From positions 5,015,001 through 5,079,000 of the forward strand of contig CM059585.1 of assembly GCA_030407085.1 (NCBI GenBank): a stretch of DNA of 64,000 nt, written 5' to 3'. Of this stretch, positions 1-12,600 are shown one piece after another. This DNA is from Trichopria drosophilae. Lineage: Eukaryota; Arthropoda; Insecta; Hymenoptera; Diapriidae. The translations under genes were made by a program, and so were the position numbers. Numbering within the stretch: the first letter of the stretch is position 1; each line of letters begins with the position of its first letter. The notes under the pieces were generated by a model. That model ran no database searches. It was not told where the DNA came from and saw only the letters and a list, made by a program, of their open reading frames with translations.

Positions 1-3000
1 CAGTCAAAAAGCCAACAATTATTATACCAGCAGTCAAACCCCGGCAGCTAGTATATCGGCGGTCAAAAAATTGACAGTTGTTGTGCCGGCAGTCAACCCC
101 CGGCGGTAATTATGCTGGCGGTCAAAAATCTGGCAGTTGTTATACTGATGGTCAAAAAACTGACAGTTGTTATACCGGCAGTCAACCCCCCGGCGGTTAT
201 TATACTGGCGGTCAAAATCTGACAGTTGTTACACGGGCGATCAAAAAACTGACAGTTATTATACCGGCCGTAAAAAAACCGACAGTTATTATACCAGCAG
301 TCAAAAAGCCAACAATTATTATACCAGCAGTCAAACCCCGGCAGTTATTATACCGGCGGTCAAAAAATTGACAGTTGTTGTGCCGGCAGTCAACCCCCCG
401 GCGGTAATTATGCTGGCGGTCAAAAATCTGGCAGTTGTTATACTGATGGTCAAAAAACTGACAGTTGCTATACCGGCAGTCAACACCCCGGCGGTTATTA
501 TACTGGCGGTCAAAATCTGACAGTTGTTACACGGGCGATCAAAAAACTGACAGTTGTTATACCGGCAGTCAGAAACCCGACGGTTATTATACCGGCGGTC
601 AAAAAACTGACAGTTGTTATGCCGGAAGACAAAACCCCGACGGTTATTATACCGACGGTAAAAAAACTGACAGTCGTTATACCGGCAGTCAAAACCCCCC
701 AACGGTTATTATACTGGAGGTCAAAAAACTGACAGTTGTTATACTGGCGGTCAAAAAACTGACAGTTGTCATACCGGCAGTCAAAAACCGACAGGTATTA
801 TAACGTCGGACAAAAACTGACAGTTGTTATACCGGCAGTCAAAACCCCCCAACGGTTATTATACTGGCGGTAAAAAAACTGACAGTTGTTATACTGGCGG
901 TCAAAAATCTGACAGTTGTTATACTGGTGGTAATAAAACTGACAGTTGTTATCCCGGCAGTCAACCTCCCGGCGGTTATTATACTGGCGGTCAAAAATCT
1001 GACAGTTGTTATACTGGCAGTCAAAAAACCAAAAGTTATTATACCGGCCGTAAAAAAACCGACAGTTATTATACCAGCAGTCAAAAAGCCAACAATTATT
1101 ATACCAGCAGTCAAACCCCGGCAGTTATTATACCGGCGGTCAAAAAATTGACAGTTGTTGTGCCGGCAGTCAACCCCCCGGCGGTCAAAAATCTGGCAGT
1201 TGTTATACTGATGGTCAAAAAACTGACAGTTGCTATACCGGCAGTCAACCCCCCGGCGGTTATTATACTGGCGGTCAAAATCTGACAGTTGATACACGGG
1301 CGATCAAAAAACTGACAGTTGGTATACCGGCGGTCAGAAACCCGACGGTTATTATACCGGCGGTCAAAAAACTGACAGTTGTTATGCCGGAAGACAAAAC
1401 CCCGACGGTTATTATACCGACGGTAAAAAAACTGACAGTCGTTATACCGGCAGTCAAAACCCCCCAACGGTTATTATACTGGCGGTAAAAAAACTGACAG
1501 TTGTTATACTGGCGGTCAAAAATCTGACAGTTGTTATACTGGTGGTAATAAAACTGACAGTTGTTATCCCGGCAGTCAACCTCCCGGCGGTTATTATACT
1601 GGCGGTCAAAAATCTGACAGTTGTTATACTGGCGGTCAAAAAACTGACAGGTGTTATACCGGCAGTCAACACGGCGGCGGTTATTATACTGGCGGTCAAA
1701 AATCTGACAGTGGTTTATACTGGCGGTCAAAAATCTGACAGTTGTTATACTGGTGGTCAAAAAACTGACAGTTGTTATACTGGCAGTCGAAAATCTGACA
1801 GTTGTTATACTGGCGGTCAAAAAACTGACAGTTGTCATACCGGCAGTCAAAAACCTACAGGTATTATACCATCGGTCAAAAACTGACAGTTGTTATACCG
1901 GCAGTCAAAACCCCCAACGGTTATTATACTGGCGGTCAAAAGACTGACAGTTGTTATACTGGCGGTCAAAAATCTGACAGTTGTTATACTGGCGGTCAAA
2001 AAACTGATAGTTGATATACCGGCAGTCAACCCCCCTGCGGTTATTATACTGGCGGTCAAAAATCTGACTGTTGTTATACTGGCGGTCAAAAAACTGACAG
2101 TTGTTATACTGGCGGTCAAAAAACTGACAGTTGTTATACCGGCAGTAAAAAAACCGACCGGTACTATACCGTCGGTCAAAAACTGACAGTTGTTATACCG
2201 GCAGTCAAAACCCCCCAACGGTTATTATACTGGCAGTCGAAAATCTGACAGTTGTTATACTGGCGGTCAAAAAACTGACAGTTGTTATACTGGCGGTCAA
2301 AAACCTGATAGTTGTTATACAGCGGGTCAAAACCCTTACGGTTATTATACTGGCGGTCAAAAATCTGACAGTTGTTATACTGGCGGTCAAAAAACTGACA
2401 GTTGTCATACCGGCAGTCAAAAACCGAAAGGTATTATATCGTCGGTCAAAAACTGACAGTTGTTATACCGGCAGTCAAAACCCCCCAACGGTTATTATAC
2501 TGGCGGTCAAAAAACTGACAGTTGTTATACTGGCGGTCAAAAATCTGACAGTTGTTATACTGGCGGTCAAAAAACTGATAGTTGATATACGGGCAGTCAA
2601 CCCCCCTGCGGTTATTATACTGGCGGTCAAAAATCTGACAGTTGTTATACTGGCGGTCAAAAAACTGATAGTTGATATACCGGCAGTCAACCCCCCTGCG
2701 GTTATTATACTGGCGGTCAAAAATCTGACAGTTGTTATACCGGCAGTAAAAAAACCGACCGGTACTATACCGTCGGTCAAAAACTGACAGTTGTTATACC
2801 GGCAGTAAAAAAACCGACCGGTACTATACCGTCGGTCAAAAACTGACAGTTGTTATACCGACAGTCAAAAACCGACAACTATTGTGCCGGCCGTCAAAAG
2901 CCCAACGGTTATTATAATGGTGGTAAAAAATTTGACAGTTGTTATACCGGCAGTAAAAACTGACAGATATTATACCGGCGATCAAAAACGGACAGTTGTT

Positions 3001-3225
3001 ATACTGGCAGTCAACCCCCGGCAGTTATTGTGCCGGCAGTCAAACCCGACCGTTATTGTGCCGGCAGCCAAAAACTGACGGTTGTTATACAGGCAGTCGG
3101 TGCAGTTATTATATAGTCAGTCAAGAGCCGACAGTTGTTATACCGGCCATCAAAACCCGACAGTTTTTATACCGGCAGTCAAAAAACGACAGTTATTATA
3201 CCGGTAGTCAAAAAGTAGACTCATC
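1..3225. repeat. Satellite A: 30 bp tandem array made of two 15 bp half-units
   Basis: This is a near-continuous tandem array with a 30 bp period that runs off the left edge of the window. Each 30 bp unit is two diverged 15 bp halves, of the type CCGACAGTTATTATA and CCAGCAGTCAAAAAG. Variant units, for example those with GTCAACCCCCCGGCGG, recur at about 300 bp and 780 bp spacing, which shows higher-order amplification. Because 30 is a multiple of three and the unit lacks stops in two frames per strand, long pseudo-ORFs with a 10-residue period appear on both strands. I see no start context, splice structure or domain and infer that they are not genes. The unit closely resembles the 15 bp subrepeats inside the MITE at 62357-62588, the likely source. 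Confidence 0.95.
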
Positions 3226-3330
3226 GTCCAGAGAAGTCATTTTTAGCTGTCGGTCTTTTTACTGTTGGCTTTTCGGTTGTTGGATTCGTGATTGTCGGTT
3301 TTTTGATTTGTCGGTTTTTTACCGGCACCC
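3226..3330. mobile_element. Right arm of the MITE in which satellite A expanded
   Basis: Just after the array comes a segment whose word order matches the centre and right arm of the MITE at 62357-62588. It has a TAGACTCATCGTC junction (TAGACACATCGTC in the relative), then CTGTCGG, repeated GTCGGTTTTT words, TTTGATTTGTCGG, and a terminal GGCACCC (CGCACCC in the relative). The left arm must lie beyond the window. If the relative's 8 bp target duplication holds here, the other end should be flanked by AACAAATT. Confidence 0.8.
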
Positions 3331-3667
3331 AACAAATTTTTCCGTCTCACCGAGAAAAAACTTGTCGAAATTCTCATTTTTGATAATTTCCTCAATATAT
3401 TTAAATAATTCATAAGAATCATTGAAACGATATTAATCAAGGTTAATTACCGGGTTTTTACCAAATAATATTGTAATTCATGATTGTAATATCGAGACAC
3501 TGTACGATATAAGAAAAAAACACAGTGGTCAATAGTTCAAATTATTTAATTTCACTTTTTCTAACTTTAACGTTAAAAATAAATAAATTATGTTCGTTTT
3601 TCAATACTAGTGTCAAATATCATTGAGTTATGCCTAAATACTTAAATTTTTCTGTTTTAAAATATAT
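3331..3667. other. AT-rich spacer, nothing recognised
   Basis: This is AT-rich sequence between the satellite A element and the next MITE. I see no ORF of note, no RNA gene and no clear repeat. Confidence 0.5.
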
Positions 3668-3774
3668 CCCTGCAAACACAAAAGTAACAGTTATATAACA
3701 ACTATGTAACATTTATGTAACAAAATAACCATTATGTAAATATTACATAACTGTTACGTTCTGTGTTTGCAAGG
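3668..3774. mobile_element. Short MITE, CCCTGCAAACACAAAAGTAA type
   Basis: A roughly 107 bp inverted-repeat unit begins CCCTGCAAACACAAAAGTAA and ends with the imperfect complement (GTTACGTTCTGTGTTTGCAA then GG). Its centre is made of repeated 10-12 bp words such as TTATGTAACA. The same termini occur at 46038-46151 and one end recurs near 44810, so this is a dispersed family. No coding capacity; superfamily unknown. Confidence 0.75.
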
Positions 3775-4275
3775 ATTCGTCTTAAATACAAAATATGATA
3801 TTTAATAAAAATAGAATTCTGATATAATATTTATGTATTTATTTATTAAAATATACACGAGTGTTAAACGCCTCTTAACATAATAACAAAAGTAAACAAT
3901 GCTTATAAAATCTATAACAATAGGAAGATGCTCGAGTTTAGAGTTAGTGTAAAAGAAAAATGTTATCATAGTATGAAATTAAACGCTGTTTACACACAAT
4001 TGCAAAGGATCTCTGGGATTCTAGGTCTCTAATACTAATATCCGTGTTATTCCATTGCCTGGTAAGGCGAAAAACCACAGAGATAAGCACTTTAGGGTAA
4101 CGACATGGGTAATAATATTGATTATATAAAAATAAGTTTGAAATGATAATTAATATGATAAATAAAAATTCCATTTTTGATTCAAATACCAATTTTTACG
4201 AGAAAGCAAATTTTGTTTAATTGAATCGAATTTCAATTTATTTTGGAGACTAAAATCTACAAAAAAAAATGTGTC
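3775..4275. other. AT-rich intergenic spacer
   Basis: Holds a short minus-strand open frame (82 codons, about 3944-4192) with low-complexity composition and no recognisable domain. I do not call it a gene. No repeat or RNA gene seen. Confidence 0.45.
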
Positions 4276-4794
4276 TACATAGAAAAAAAAGTCTTAAAAT
4301 TGTTACGTCTCAAATTAAGCACTGTAAAAGGCTTAATTTCAGTCTAAATTTGAGCTAATTTTCATAAGTGAATATCTGCGCTTACTTTCAGACAACAAAG
4401 TTTAATTTTAGTCGAGATTTATGCTTAAAGAATAATTTTTCCAGCTTGTCACACCTAAGTTAGAGAATTCTTATCTCGAACCTGAATAATGACTAAAAGT
4501 AAGTTTCCGAAACTAAAAACAAGGTTTTGATTGCAAATATTGACGTAATTTAAGAAAATTAGCACTTTTATGCTCCCAGTAATCGAAAACGAATAGAAAG
4601 TTAAAAATACGAATTGAAATGAATTTAAGTGAATTAAAATGAATTAAAAAGTGGATTCAAGTAATCATTTTCATGCGTTTTAATTCATTTTAATTCGTAT
4701 TTTTTATTCGTTTTCATTTACTGAGCTGAAATTAAGCCTTTTACAGTGCTTAATTTGAGATGTAACAATTTTAAGACTTTTTTTTTTCTATGTA
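4276..4794. mobile_element. MITE with about 70 bp terminal inverted repeats
   Basis: The left arm starts TACATAGAAAAAAAAGTC and runs through CTCAAATTAAGCACTGTAAA. The right arm ends with the complement, finishing at CTATGTA near 4794. The arms pair over about 70 bp with few mismatches. A second palindrome is nested at about 4583-4723, built on GAATTAAAATGAATTAAAA and its complement. No transposase is present. Confidence 0.8.
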
Positions 4795-5772
4795 CGATTG
4801 ATAAAATTTACTCAGTGTAAATTCTGTGTAAAACCTACGCTATAAAATTAACTCGTACGATTGTAACGTTTTGTATTGAAAGATGCAAATGCAATATGAA
4901 TTTCTGTATTTTGCAATAAATCTACTGATAACGATCGATAATAGAGAGTGTTCATAATTTTGATCGTTCGCTATTGATAATATGAAAATTTAATAATTGT
5001 AAATTTCATCGATATCACTTTAAAAAAAAAAGAAGAATTGTGACAATCATAACAAAAAACTGTATTACCTAAAGCTGGAAGTGGCCATACCCCAATAACG
5101 AGTTTATTGTTTTGCTGCCAGTGCGTTTTAGACATTCCGAATTTCAACATCCGTCACTTTTGATAACACCTACTCCGATCCAAAGTATCCAAATCATCCA
5201 AGCTCCAATCAATCTGTATAAAACCAAATGAACTGTACCTGTATTGTACTTTGTACTATACCAGGCCCAAGAGGAGAATACACCACTGTGTATGTATGTG
5301 TTGATTCAATAGGTACAATTAAGGGAAGGCCTGAATCAGTCATTAAAAGGATGGGATAATATTCTGGGGAACATGAAAAATGTAGTATGTACACCAACCG
5401 TAGGGTGACGCATTCATCCATTTTGCGTCGATCGACCGCCATTATGTATATATGGCCGCCGCACCTTTCATTCTTTCCGACGCATTTGCCGGAGGTCCTC
5501 ATTTTTCTTTTCATTCTTTTTCGAAAGATTTTGTAATTGGTGTATATTCTATTCTGCAATTACATGAAACGAAAACTTCACCGCCGAAATTCAGCTGCAA
5601 CGTTCCATCAAAAGTTAGTATATTACTCTTTTACCGGTAAAATATTTACAATATAATTTATTAAAATTATAGATTTTTTGTTGAAGTAAATTTCTCAAAA
5701 TTCGACTAAAATATGCATAATTTCGATTTGATACACGAGAGAAATTGAATTTTGAGAATCCATTAGGAACTA
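4795..5772. other. Unassigned spacer with a less AT-rich island
   Basis: The first part is AT-rich. From about 5040 to 5560 base composition is more balanced and there are short open frames on both strands (60-120 codons). None shows a domain I recognise or convincing splice sites. It could be a decayed exon or transposon fragment; I cannot say which. Confidence 0.4.
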
Positions 5773-6057
5773 CACTGTAAAAAGTGTAAATGGAATTTAC
5801 AATTTTGTTGTGATTTTCATGCCAAAAAATATGGTGATATTCCCACGTTTAAAAATTTCCTACGGGAGGTTAGGAATTTCAGAACGATTTGTAAATTCCC
5901 TAAAAAAAATGAATTTTACAAACTCATTGTGATTTTCATTTTATATAAATTTGGTAATATTCCTACACTGTAAAAAATTAGTAATGAAATAACCCACGTA
6001 TAATGGTAATTTTACAAGCTTGTTGTAATTTCCCTACGCTTAATGTAGGGTGAAATA
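5773..6057. mobile_element. Two left ends of CACTGTAAAAA-family MITEs
   Basis: Terminus-like words CACTGTAAAAAGTGTAAATG (from 5773) and CACTGTAAAAAATTAGTAAT (from 5966) are each preceded by TA. They match the left terminus of the complete element that follows but lack matching right ends, so they look like truncated or nested insertions. Confidence 0.65.
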
Positions 6058-6770
6058 CACTGTAAAAAATAGTAATGAATTTTACCACCTTAAGCGTAAG
6101 CAATTATATGACCAACGCTAAGCGTAGCGATTTTACATAGTTTTTATTGTAAATTTACCATCTTATGTGAAGTTCCTTTTCGTCTTTGTAAAATTTCTAA
6201 GTAAAGTTGTAAATTTACAACACCGTATTAAAATTCAAAAAATGCAGTAATATTGTCACGCAGAGTGTATTAAATTTACCCATGTACGTTGTAAATTTAC
6301 AACAAAATATTAAAATTGTAGGTTATCCAGCTCGAAGATCTTATACACTAGACGGGCCGATCAATGAATTTCGCACTTTAATCCTGTATTTTTCCTATCA
6401 GAATGTACATTTAACATGTAATCGGTAATATTACAATTTTTAAATGTAAATTTACAATTAACTTAGAATTTTTACAATGACTATGTGTATTTTTACAAAA
6501 TCCTGTATTTTTCCCTCGAGTGGTAAAATTACCCCGCGTGGTAAGTCTACAGTTATGACCAACGTACAGTGTAGTACTTTTACAGCGCGTTGTAATTTTC
6601 CTGCTTTCAGCGTAGTACATTCACAACCGTGTCTGGTAAATTCACAAAAACGTTGTAAAATCCCAAACCTCAAGTGGTAAAAACCCTACGCTACATGTGG
6701 GAAATGTTGCCAAATTTGCACCCATGAAAATTACAATCAGTTGTAAAATTCATTACCATTTTTTACAGTG
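6058..6770. mobile_element. Complete CACTGTAAAAAAT-family MITE (about 713 bp)
   Basis: The left end CACTGTAAAAAATAGTAATG and the right end, whose complement reads CACTGTAAAAAATGGTAATG, form inverted termini. Both sides are flanked by TA (6056-6057 and 6771-6772), as expected of Tc1/mariner-like target duplication. The interior is rich in GTAAAATTAC, CTACGCT and TTTACAA words in both orientations. This word set also underlies satellite B. No transposase ORF is present. Confidence 0.8.
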
Positions 6771-7547
6771 TAGTGTTTTTACTATTTGAGGTTAGGATTT
6801 TTACAATATTTTTTGAAAGCAAATTTTAGAGCTATAATCTTTTGTCAATAGTAAAACTCTTGTTGAAAAGAAACATTAAATTTAAATTCTTTTGTTGATA
6901 GTAGAACTTTGATCGAAAACAAATTTTAGAGCTATAATCTTTTGTCGATAAAACTTTGTTGAAAGAAAACATTAAATCATAAAATCTAAATTCATAAATT
7001 ATTAAAATAACTAATTATTATTACAAGCCACTGCAATTGGTTCAGGATTACGTGCATAAATTTTACCACATAATGTAGAGTTCAAATCACCTGCCCGCAG
7101 GCTATTGAGCTTTAGTACATAACCTAAAATTTTTCCTATATTTTATTGTAAATTTACTATTCTCTTGGAAAATCTGAACCTCTCTACGATGTAATATTAT
7201 CTCAACCTACAAAAACTTTCAATTGTAAATTTACAATTCCAAGTTGACATTTACAAAAGTAATATTATGTAAATTGACAATAATATTGCGTAAAAGTCCT
7301 ACGTGTAGCATGGGCAATATTGGGTCCCATTCTGCAAGTTGTAAACTTACATTTCCATTTTTTAAAGTGTAACGTAGTAATTCAAAAGTTGTAATTGTAC
7401 TTTGTATCAAATATTTGTATTGCGTACAGAAATAACCATACTAAATTTTTATAATATACAGTAAAGATCGCTAAAGGTTCCTGTAAATGCACATGAATTT
7501 ATTAGTTACTTATTTAATTTTATTAAGCAGACACAATTTAGTAGTTA
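6771..7547. other. Spacer with fragments of the same MITE family
   Basis: Contains a right-end-like CCATTTTTTAAAGTGTA near 7350 and scattered TTGTAAATTTACAA words, so at least part is decayed CACTGTAAAAA-family material. About 6780-7000 has two similar TTAGAGCTATAATCTTTTGT blocks, a small duplication. No gene seen. Confidence 0.5.
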
Positions 7548-7930
7548 CACTGTAAAATATCCAGGTGAAATTTACAACGTTAAACGTGGTGAAGATGGAA
7601 CCTACGCTAAATATGGTAATTTCACATTGCGAGCTGTAAAATTACTATGTTAAACGATGCAAAATTACTGCATTTAATGTAGGATTTTTACATTTGCGTT
7701 GTATATTTTTACAAAAATGTTGCTTTATCTCGAATGGTAAAATTACAATTTCGTTTTAAACTGTCGAACCAATGTATAGCGCGGCAATTTGACACCTCCT
7801 TGTAATTTCCCTACGCTCGGTGTAGTAAATGTACATAACCTTTAAAATTACTTCGTTTTTCGTGGGAAAAACCCTATGCTTTACGTGGTAATATTACCAA
7901 TTTTGGTCAATGAATATTACACGAGTTATT
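7548..7930. mobile_element. Unexpanded CACTGTAAAA-family MITE carrying two 23 bp units
   Basis: Left end CACTGTAAAATATCCAGGTG is preceded by TA. At 7636-7681 it holds two consecutive 23 bp units whose shared core is close to GTAAAATTACTACGTTTAAC. The following 7682-7925 segment (GGATTTTTAC, CGTTGTATATTTTTACAAAA, CCTACGCTCGGTGTAGTAAA, GGTAATATTACCAA) matches the sequence after satellite B at 24376-24625 block by block. This element is therefore a near-ideal picture of the parent of satellite B. Confidence 0.75.
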
Positions 7931-7987
7931 TTATTAATTTACAATGTTAAATGTGGTAAAGATGGAGCCTATTTTAAATCGTAAGCT
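7931..7987. mobile_element. Left part of the MITE interrupted by satellite B
   Basis: The segment TTTACAATGTTAAATGTGG through GATGGAGCCTA and TAAGCT parallels 7568-7635 of the neighbouring unexpanded element (TTTACAACGTTAAACGTGG, GATGGAACCTA, GAGCT). It leads straight into the first 23 bp monomer. The matching right part follows the array. Confidence 0.65.
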
Positions 7988-9453
7988 GTAAAGTTTCTAC
8001 GTTTAATGATGTAACATTACTACATTTAACGATGTAAAATTACTACGTTTAATGATGTAAAATTACTACATTTAACGAGGTAAAATTACTACGTTTAACG
8101 ATGTAAAATTACTACATTTAATGATGTAAAGATACTAATGTAAAATTACTACGTTTAACGATGTAAAATTACTACATTTAATGATGTCAAGTTACTAATG
8201 TAAAATTACTACGTTTAACGATGTAAAATTGCTACATTTAACAATGTAAAATTACTACATTTAACGATGTAAAATTACTACGTTTAACGATGTAAAATTA
8301 CTACATTTAACGATGTAAAACTACTACATTTAACGATGTAAAGTTACTAATGTAAAATTACTACGTTTAACGATGTAAAATTACTACATTTAATGATGTA
8401 AAGATACTAATGTAAAATTACTACGTTTAACGATGTAAAATTACTACATTTAACGATGTAAAATTACTACATTTAATGATGTCAAGTTACTACGTTTAAC
8501 GATGTAAAATTACTACATTTTACAATGTAAAATTACTACATTTAACGATGTAAAATTACTACATTTAACGATGTAAAGTTACTAATGTAAAATTACTACG
8601 TTTAACGATGTAAAATTACTACATTTAATGATGTAAAGATACTAATGTAAAATTACTACGTTTAACGATGTAAAATTACTACATTTAACGATGTAAAATT
8701 ACTACATTTAATGATGTCAAGTTACTACGTTTAACGATGTAAAATTACTACATTTTACAATGTAAAATTACTACATTTAACGATGTAAAATTACTACGTT
8801 TAACGATGTAAAATTACAACTAACTTACGTAAAGTTACTGATGTAAAATGACTACGTTTCACGATATAAAGTTACTGATGTAAAATTACTACGTTTCACG
8901 ATGTAAAGTTATTGATGTAAAATTACTACGTTTCACGATGTAAAGTTACTGATGTAAAATTACTACGTTTCACGATGTAAAGTTACTGATGTAAAATTAC
9001 TACGTTTAATGATGTAAAATTACTACGTTTAACGGTGTAAAATTACTACATTTAACGATGTAAAATTACTACGTTTAACGATGTAAAATTACAACGTTTC
9101 ACGATGTAAAGTTACTACGTTTAATGATGTAAAATTACTACGTTTAATGATGTAAAATTACTACGTTTAACGATGTAAAATTACTACATTTAACGATGTA
9201 AAATTACTACGTTTAACGATGTAAAATTACTACGTTTAACGATGTAAAATTACAACGTTTCACGATGTAAAGTTACTAGTGTAAAATTACTACGTTTAAT
9301 GATGTAAAATTACTACGTTTAATGATGTAAAATTACTACGTTTAACGGTGTAAAATTACTACATTTAACGATGTAAAATTACTACGTTTAACGATGTAAA
9401 ATTACTACATTTAACGATGTAAAATTACTACATTTAACGATGTAAAGTTACTA

Positions 9454-9655
9454 TGACGCTGAAGCTAGCAGCAGATTCGCAGCAGCGGATTCCAGGAAAC
9501 TGCGGAAATGGATAATTTCATATTAAAAATTATTTGCATTTAAACATTTTTAGACAAATTTTATACAAATAATTTGTTTTTGGCAATTTTAATGGCTGAA
9601 AACCATAGTTTTTTTTTAATCTGCTGCGGCGAATCTGCTGCTAGCTTCAGCGTCA
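9454..9655. mobile_element. Trapped 202 bp MITE, copy 1
   Basis: Inverted termini TGACGCTGAAGCTAGCAGCA and its complement, flanked by TA (9452-9453, 9656-9657), inside satellite monomers. The interior is AT-rich and non-coding. I infer insertion into one monomer, then amplification with the array. By eye it is identical to copies 2-4. Confidence 0.9.
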
Positions 9656-12600
9656 TAAAGTTACTACGTTTAACGATGTATAACGATGTAAAATTACTAC
9701 GTTTAACGATGTAAAGTTACTAATGTAAAATTACGACGTTTAACGATGTAAAGTTACTAATGTAAAATTACGACGTTTAACGATGTAAAGTTACTAATGT
9801 AAAATTACGACGTTTAACGATGTAAAGTTACTAATGTAAAATTACGACGTTTAACGATGTAAAGTTACTAATGTAAAATTACGACGTTTAACGATGTAAA
9901 GTTACTACATTTAATGATGTAAAATTACTACATTTAAGGATGTAAAGTTACTAGTGTAAAATTACTACGTTTAATGATGTAAAATTACTACGTTTAACGA
10001 TGTAAAATTACTACGTTTAACGATGTAAAATTACTACGTTTAACGATGTAAAATTACAACGTTTCACGATGTAAAGTTACTAGTGTAAAATTACTACGTT
10101 TAACGATGTAAAATTACTACATTTAATGATGTCAAGTTACTACATTTAACGATGTAAAAATACTACGTTTCACGATGTAAAGTTACTGATGTAAAATTAC
10201 TACGTTTCACGATGTAAAGTTACTGATGTAAAATTACTACGTTTCACGATGTAAAGTTACTGATGTAAAATTACTACGTTTCACGATGTAAAGTTACTGA
10301 TGTAAAATTACTGTTTCACGATGTAAAGTTACTGATGTAAAATTACTACGTTTCACGATATAAAGTTACTGATGTAAAATTACTACGTTTCACGATGTAA
10401 AATTACTACATTTAACGATGTAAAATTACTACATTTAATGATGTCAAGTTACTACGTTTAACGATGTAAAATTACTACATTTTACAATGTAAAATTACTA
10501 CATTTAACGATGTAAAATGACTACGTTTCACGATATAAAGTTACTGATGTAAAATTACTACGTTTCACGATGTAAAGTTACTGATGTAAAATTACTACGT
10601 TTCACGATGTAAAGTTACTGATGTAAAATTACTACGTTTAACGGTGTAAAATTACTACATTTAACGATGTAAAATTACTACGTTTAACGATGTAAAATTA
10701 CAACGTTTCACGATGTAAAGTTACTACGTTTAATGATGTAAAATTACTACGTTTAATGATGTAAAATTACTACGTTTAACGATGTAAAATTACTACATTT
10801 AACGATGTAAAATTACTACATTTAACGATGTAAAATTACTACGCTTAACGATGTAAAGTTACTAATGTAAAATTACTACGTTTAACGATGTAAAGTTACT
10901 AATGTAAAATTACTACGTTTAACGATGTAATGTTACTACGTTTAATGATGTAAAATTACTACGTTTAACGATGTAAAATTACTACGTTTAACGATGTAAA
11001 ATTACTACGTTTAACGATGTAAAATTACAACGTTTCACGATGTAAAGTTACTAGTGTAAAATTACTACGTTTAATGATGTAAAATTACTACGTTTAACGA
11101 TGTAAAATTACTACGTTTAACGATGTAAAATTACTACGTTTAACGATGTAAAATTACAACGTTTCACGATGTAAAGTTACTAGTGTAAAATTACTACGTT
11201 TAACGATGTAAAATTACTACATTTAATGATGTCAAGTTACTACGTTTAACGATGTAAAATTACTACATTTTACAATGTAAAATTACTACATTTAACGATG
11301 TAAAATTACTACGTTTAACGATGTAAAATTACTACATTTAACAATGTAAAATTACTACATTTAACGATGTAAAAATACTACGTTTCACGATGTAAAGTTA
11401 CTGATGTAAAATTACTACGTTTCACGATGTAAAGTTACTGATGTAAAATTACTACGTTTCACGATGTAAAGTTACTGATGTAAAATTACTGTTTCACGAT
11501 GTAAAGTTACTGATGTAAAATTACTACGTTTCACGATATAAAGTTACTGATGTAAAATTACTACGTTTCACGATGTAAAGTTACTGATGTAAAATTACCA
11601 CGTTTCACGATGTAAAGTTACTGATGTAAAATTACTATGTTTCACGATGTAAAGTTACTGATGTAAAATTACTACGTTTAATGATGTAAAATTACTACGT
11701 TTAACGGTGTAAAATTACAACGTTTCACGATGTAAAGTTACTAGTGTAAAATTACTACGTTTAATGATGTAAAATTACTACGTTTAATGATGTAAAATTA
11801 CTACGTTTAATGATGTAAAATTACTACGTTTAACGATGTAAAATTACTACATTTAACGATGTAAAATTACTACGTTTAACGATGTAAAATTACTACGTTT
11901 AACGATGTAAAATTACTACATTTAATGATGTCAAGTTACTACGTTTAACGATGTAAAATTACTACATTTTACAATGTAAAATTACTACATTTAACGATGT
12001 AAAATTACTACGTTTAACGATGTAAAATTACTACATTTAACAATGTAAAATTACTACATTTAACGATGTAAAAATACTACGTTTCACGATGTAAAGTTAC
12101 TGATGTAAAATTACTACGTTTCACGATGTAAAGTTACTGATGTAAAATTACTACGTTTCACGATGTAAAGTTACTGATGTAAAATTACTGTTTCACGATG
12201 TAAAGTTACTGATGTAAAATTACTACGTTTCACGATATAAAGTTACTGATGTAAAATTACTACGTTTCACGATGTAAAGTTACTGATGTAAAATTACCAC
12301 GTTTCACGATGTAAAGTTACTGATGTAAAATTACTATGTTTCACGATGTAAAGTTACTGATGTAAAATTACTACGTTTAATGATGTAAAATTACTACGTT
12401 TAACGGTGTAAAATTACAACGTTTCACGATGTAAAGTTACTAGTGTAAAATTACTACGTTTAATGATGTAAAATTACTACGTTTAATGATGTAAAATTAC
12501 TACGTTTAACGGTGTAAAATTACTACATTTAACGATGTAAAATTACTACGTTTAACGATGTAAAATTACTACATTTAACGATGTAAAACTACTACATTTA

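Noticed and set aside
78..2780. Long overlapping ORFs (60-191 codons) on both strands in satellite A
   Set aside because: They follow from a 30 bp stop-poor unit repeated in phase. They overlap each other on both strands and have no gene features.
3944..4192. Minus-strand 82-codon ORF
   Set aside because: Low-complexity hydrophobic sequence in AT-rich DNA; no domain, no splice context.
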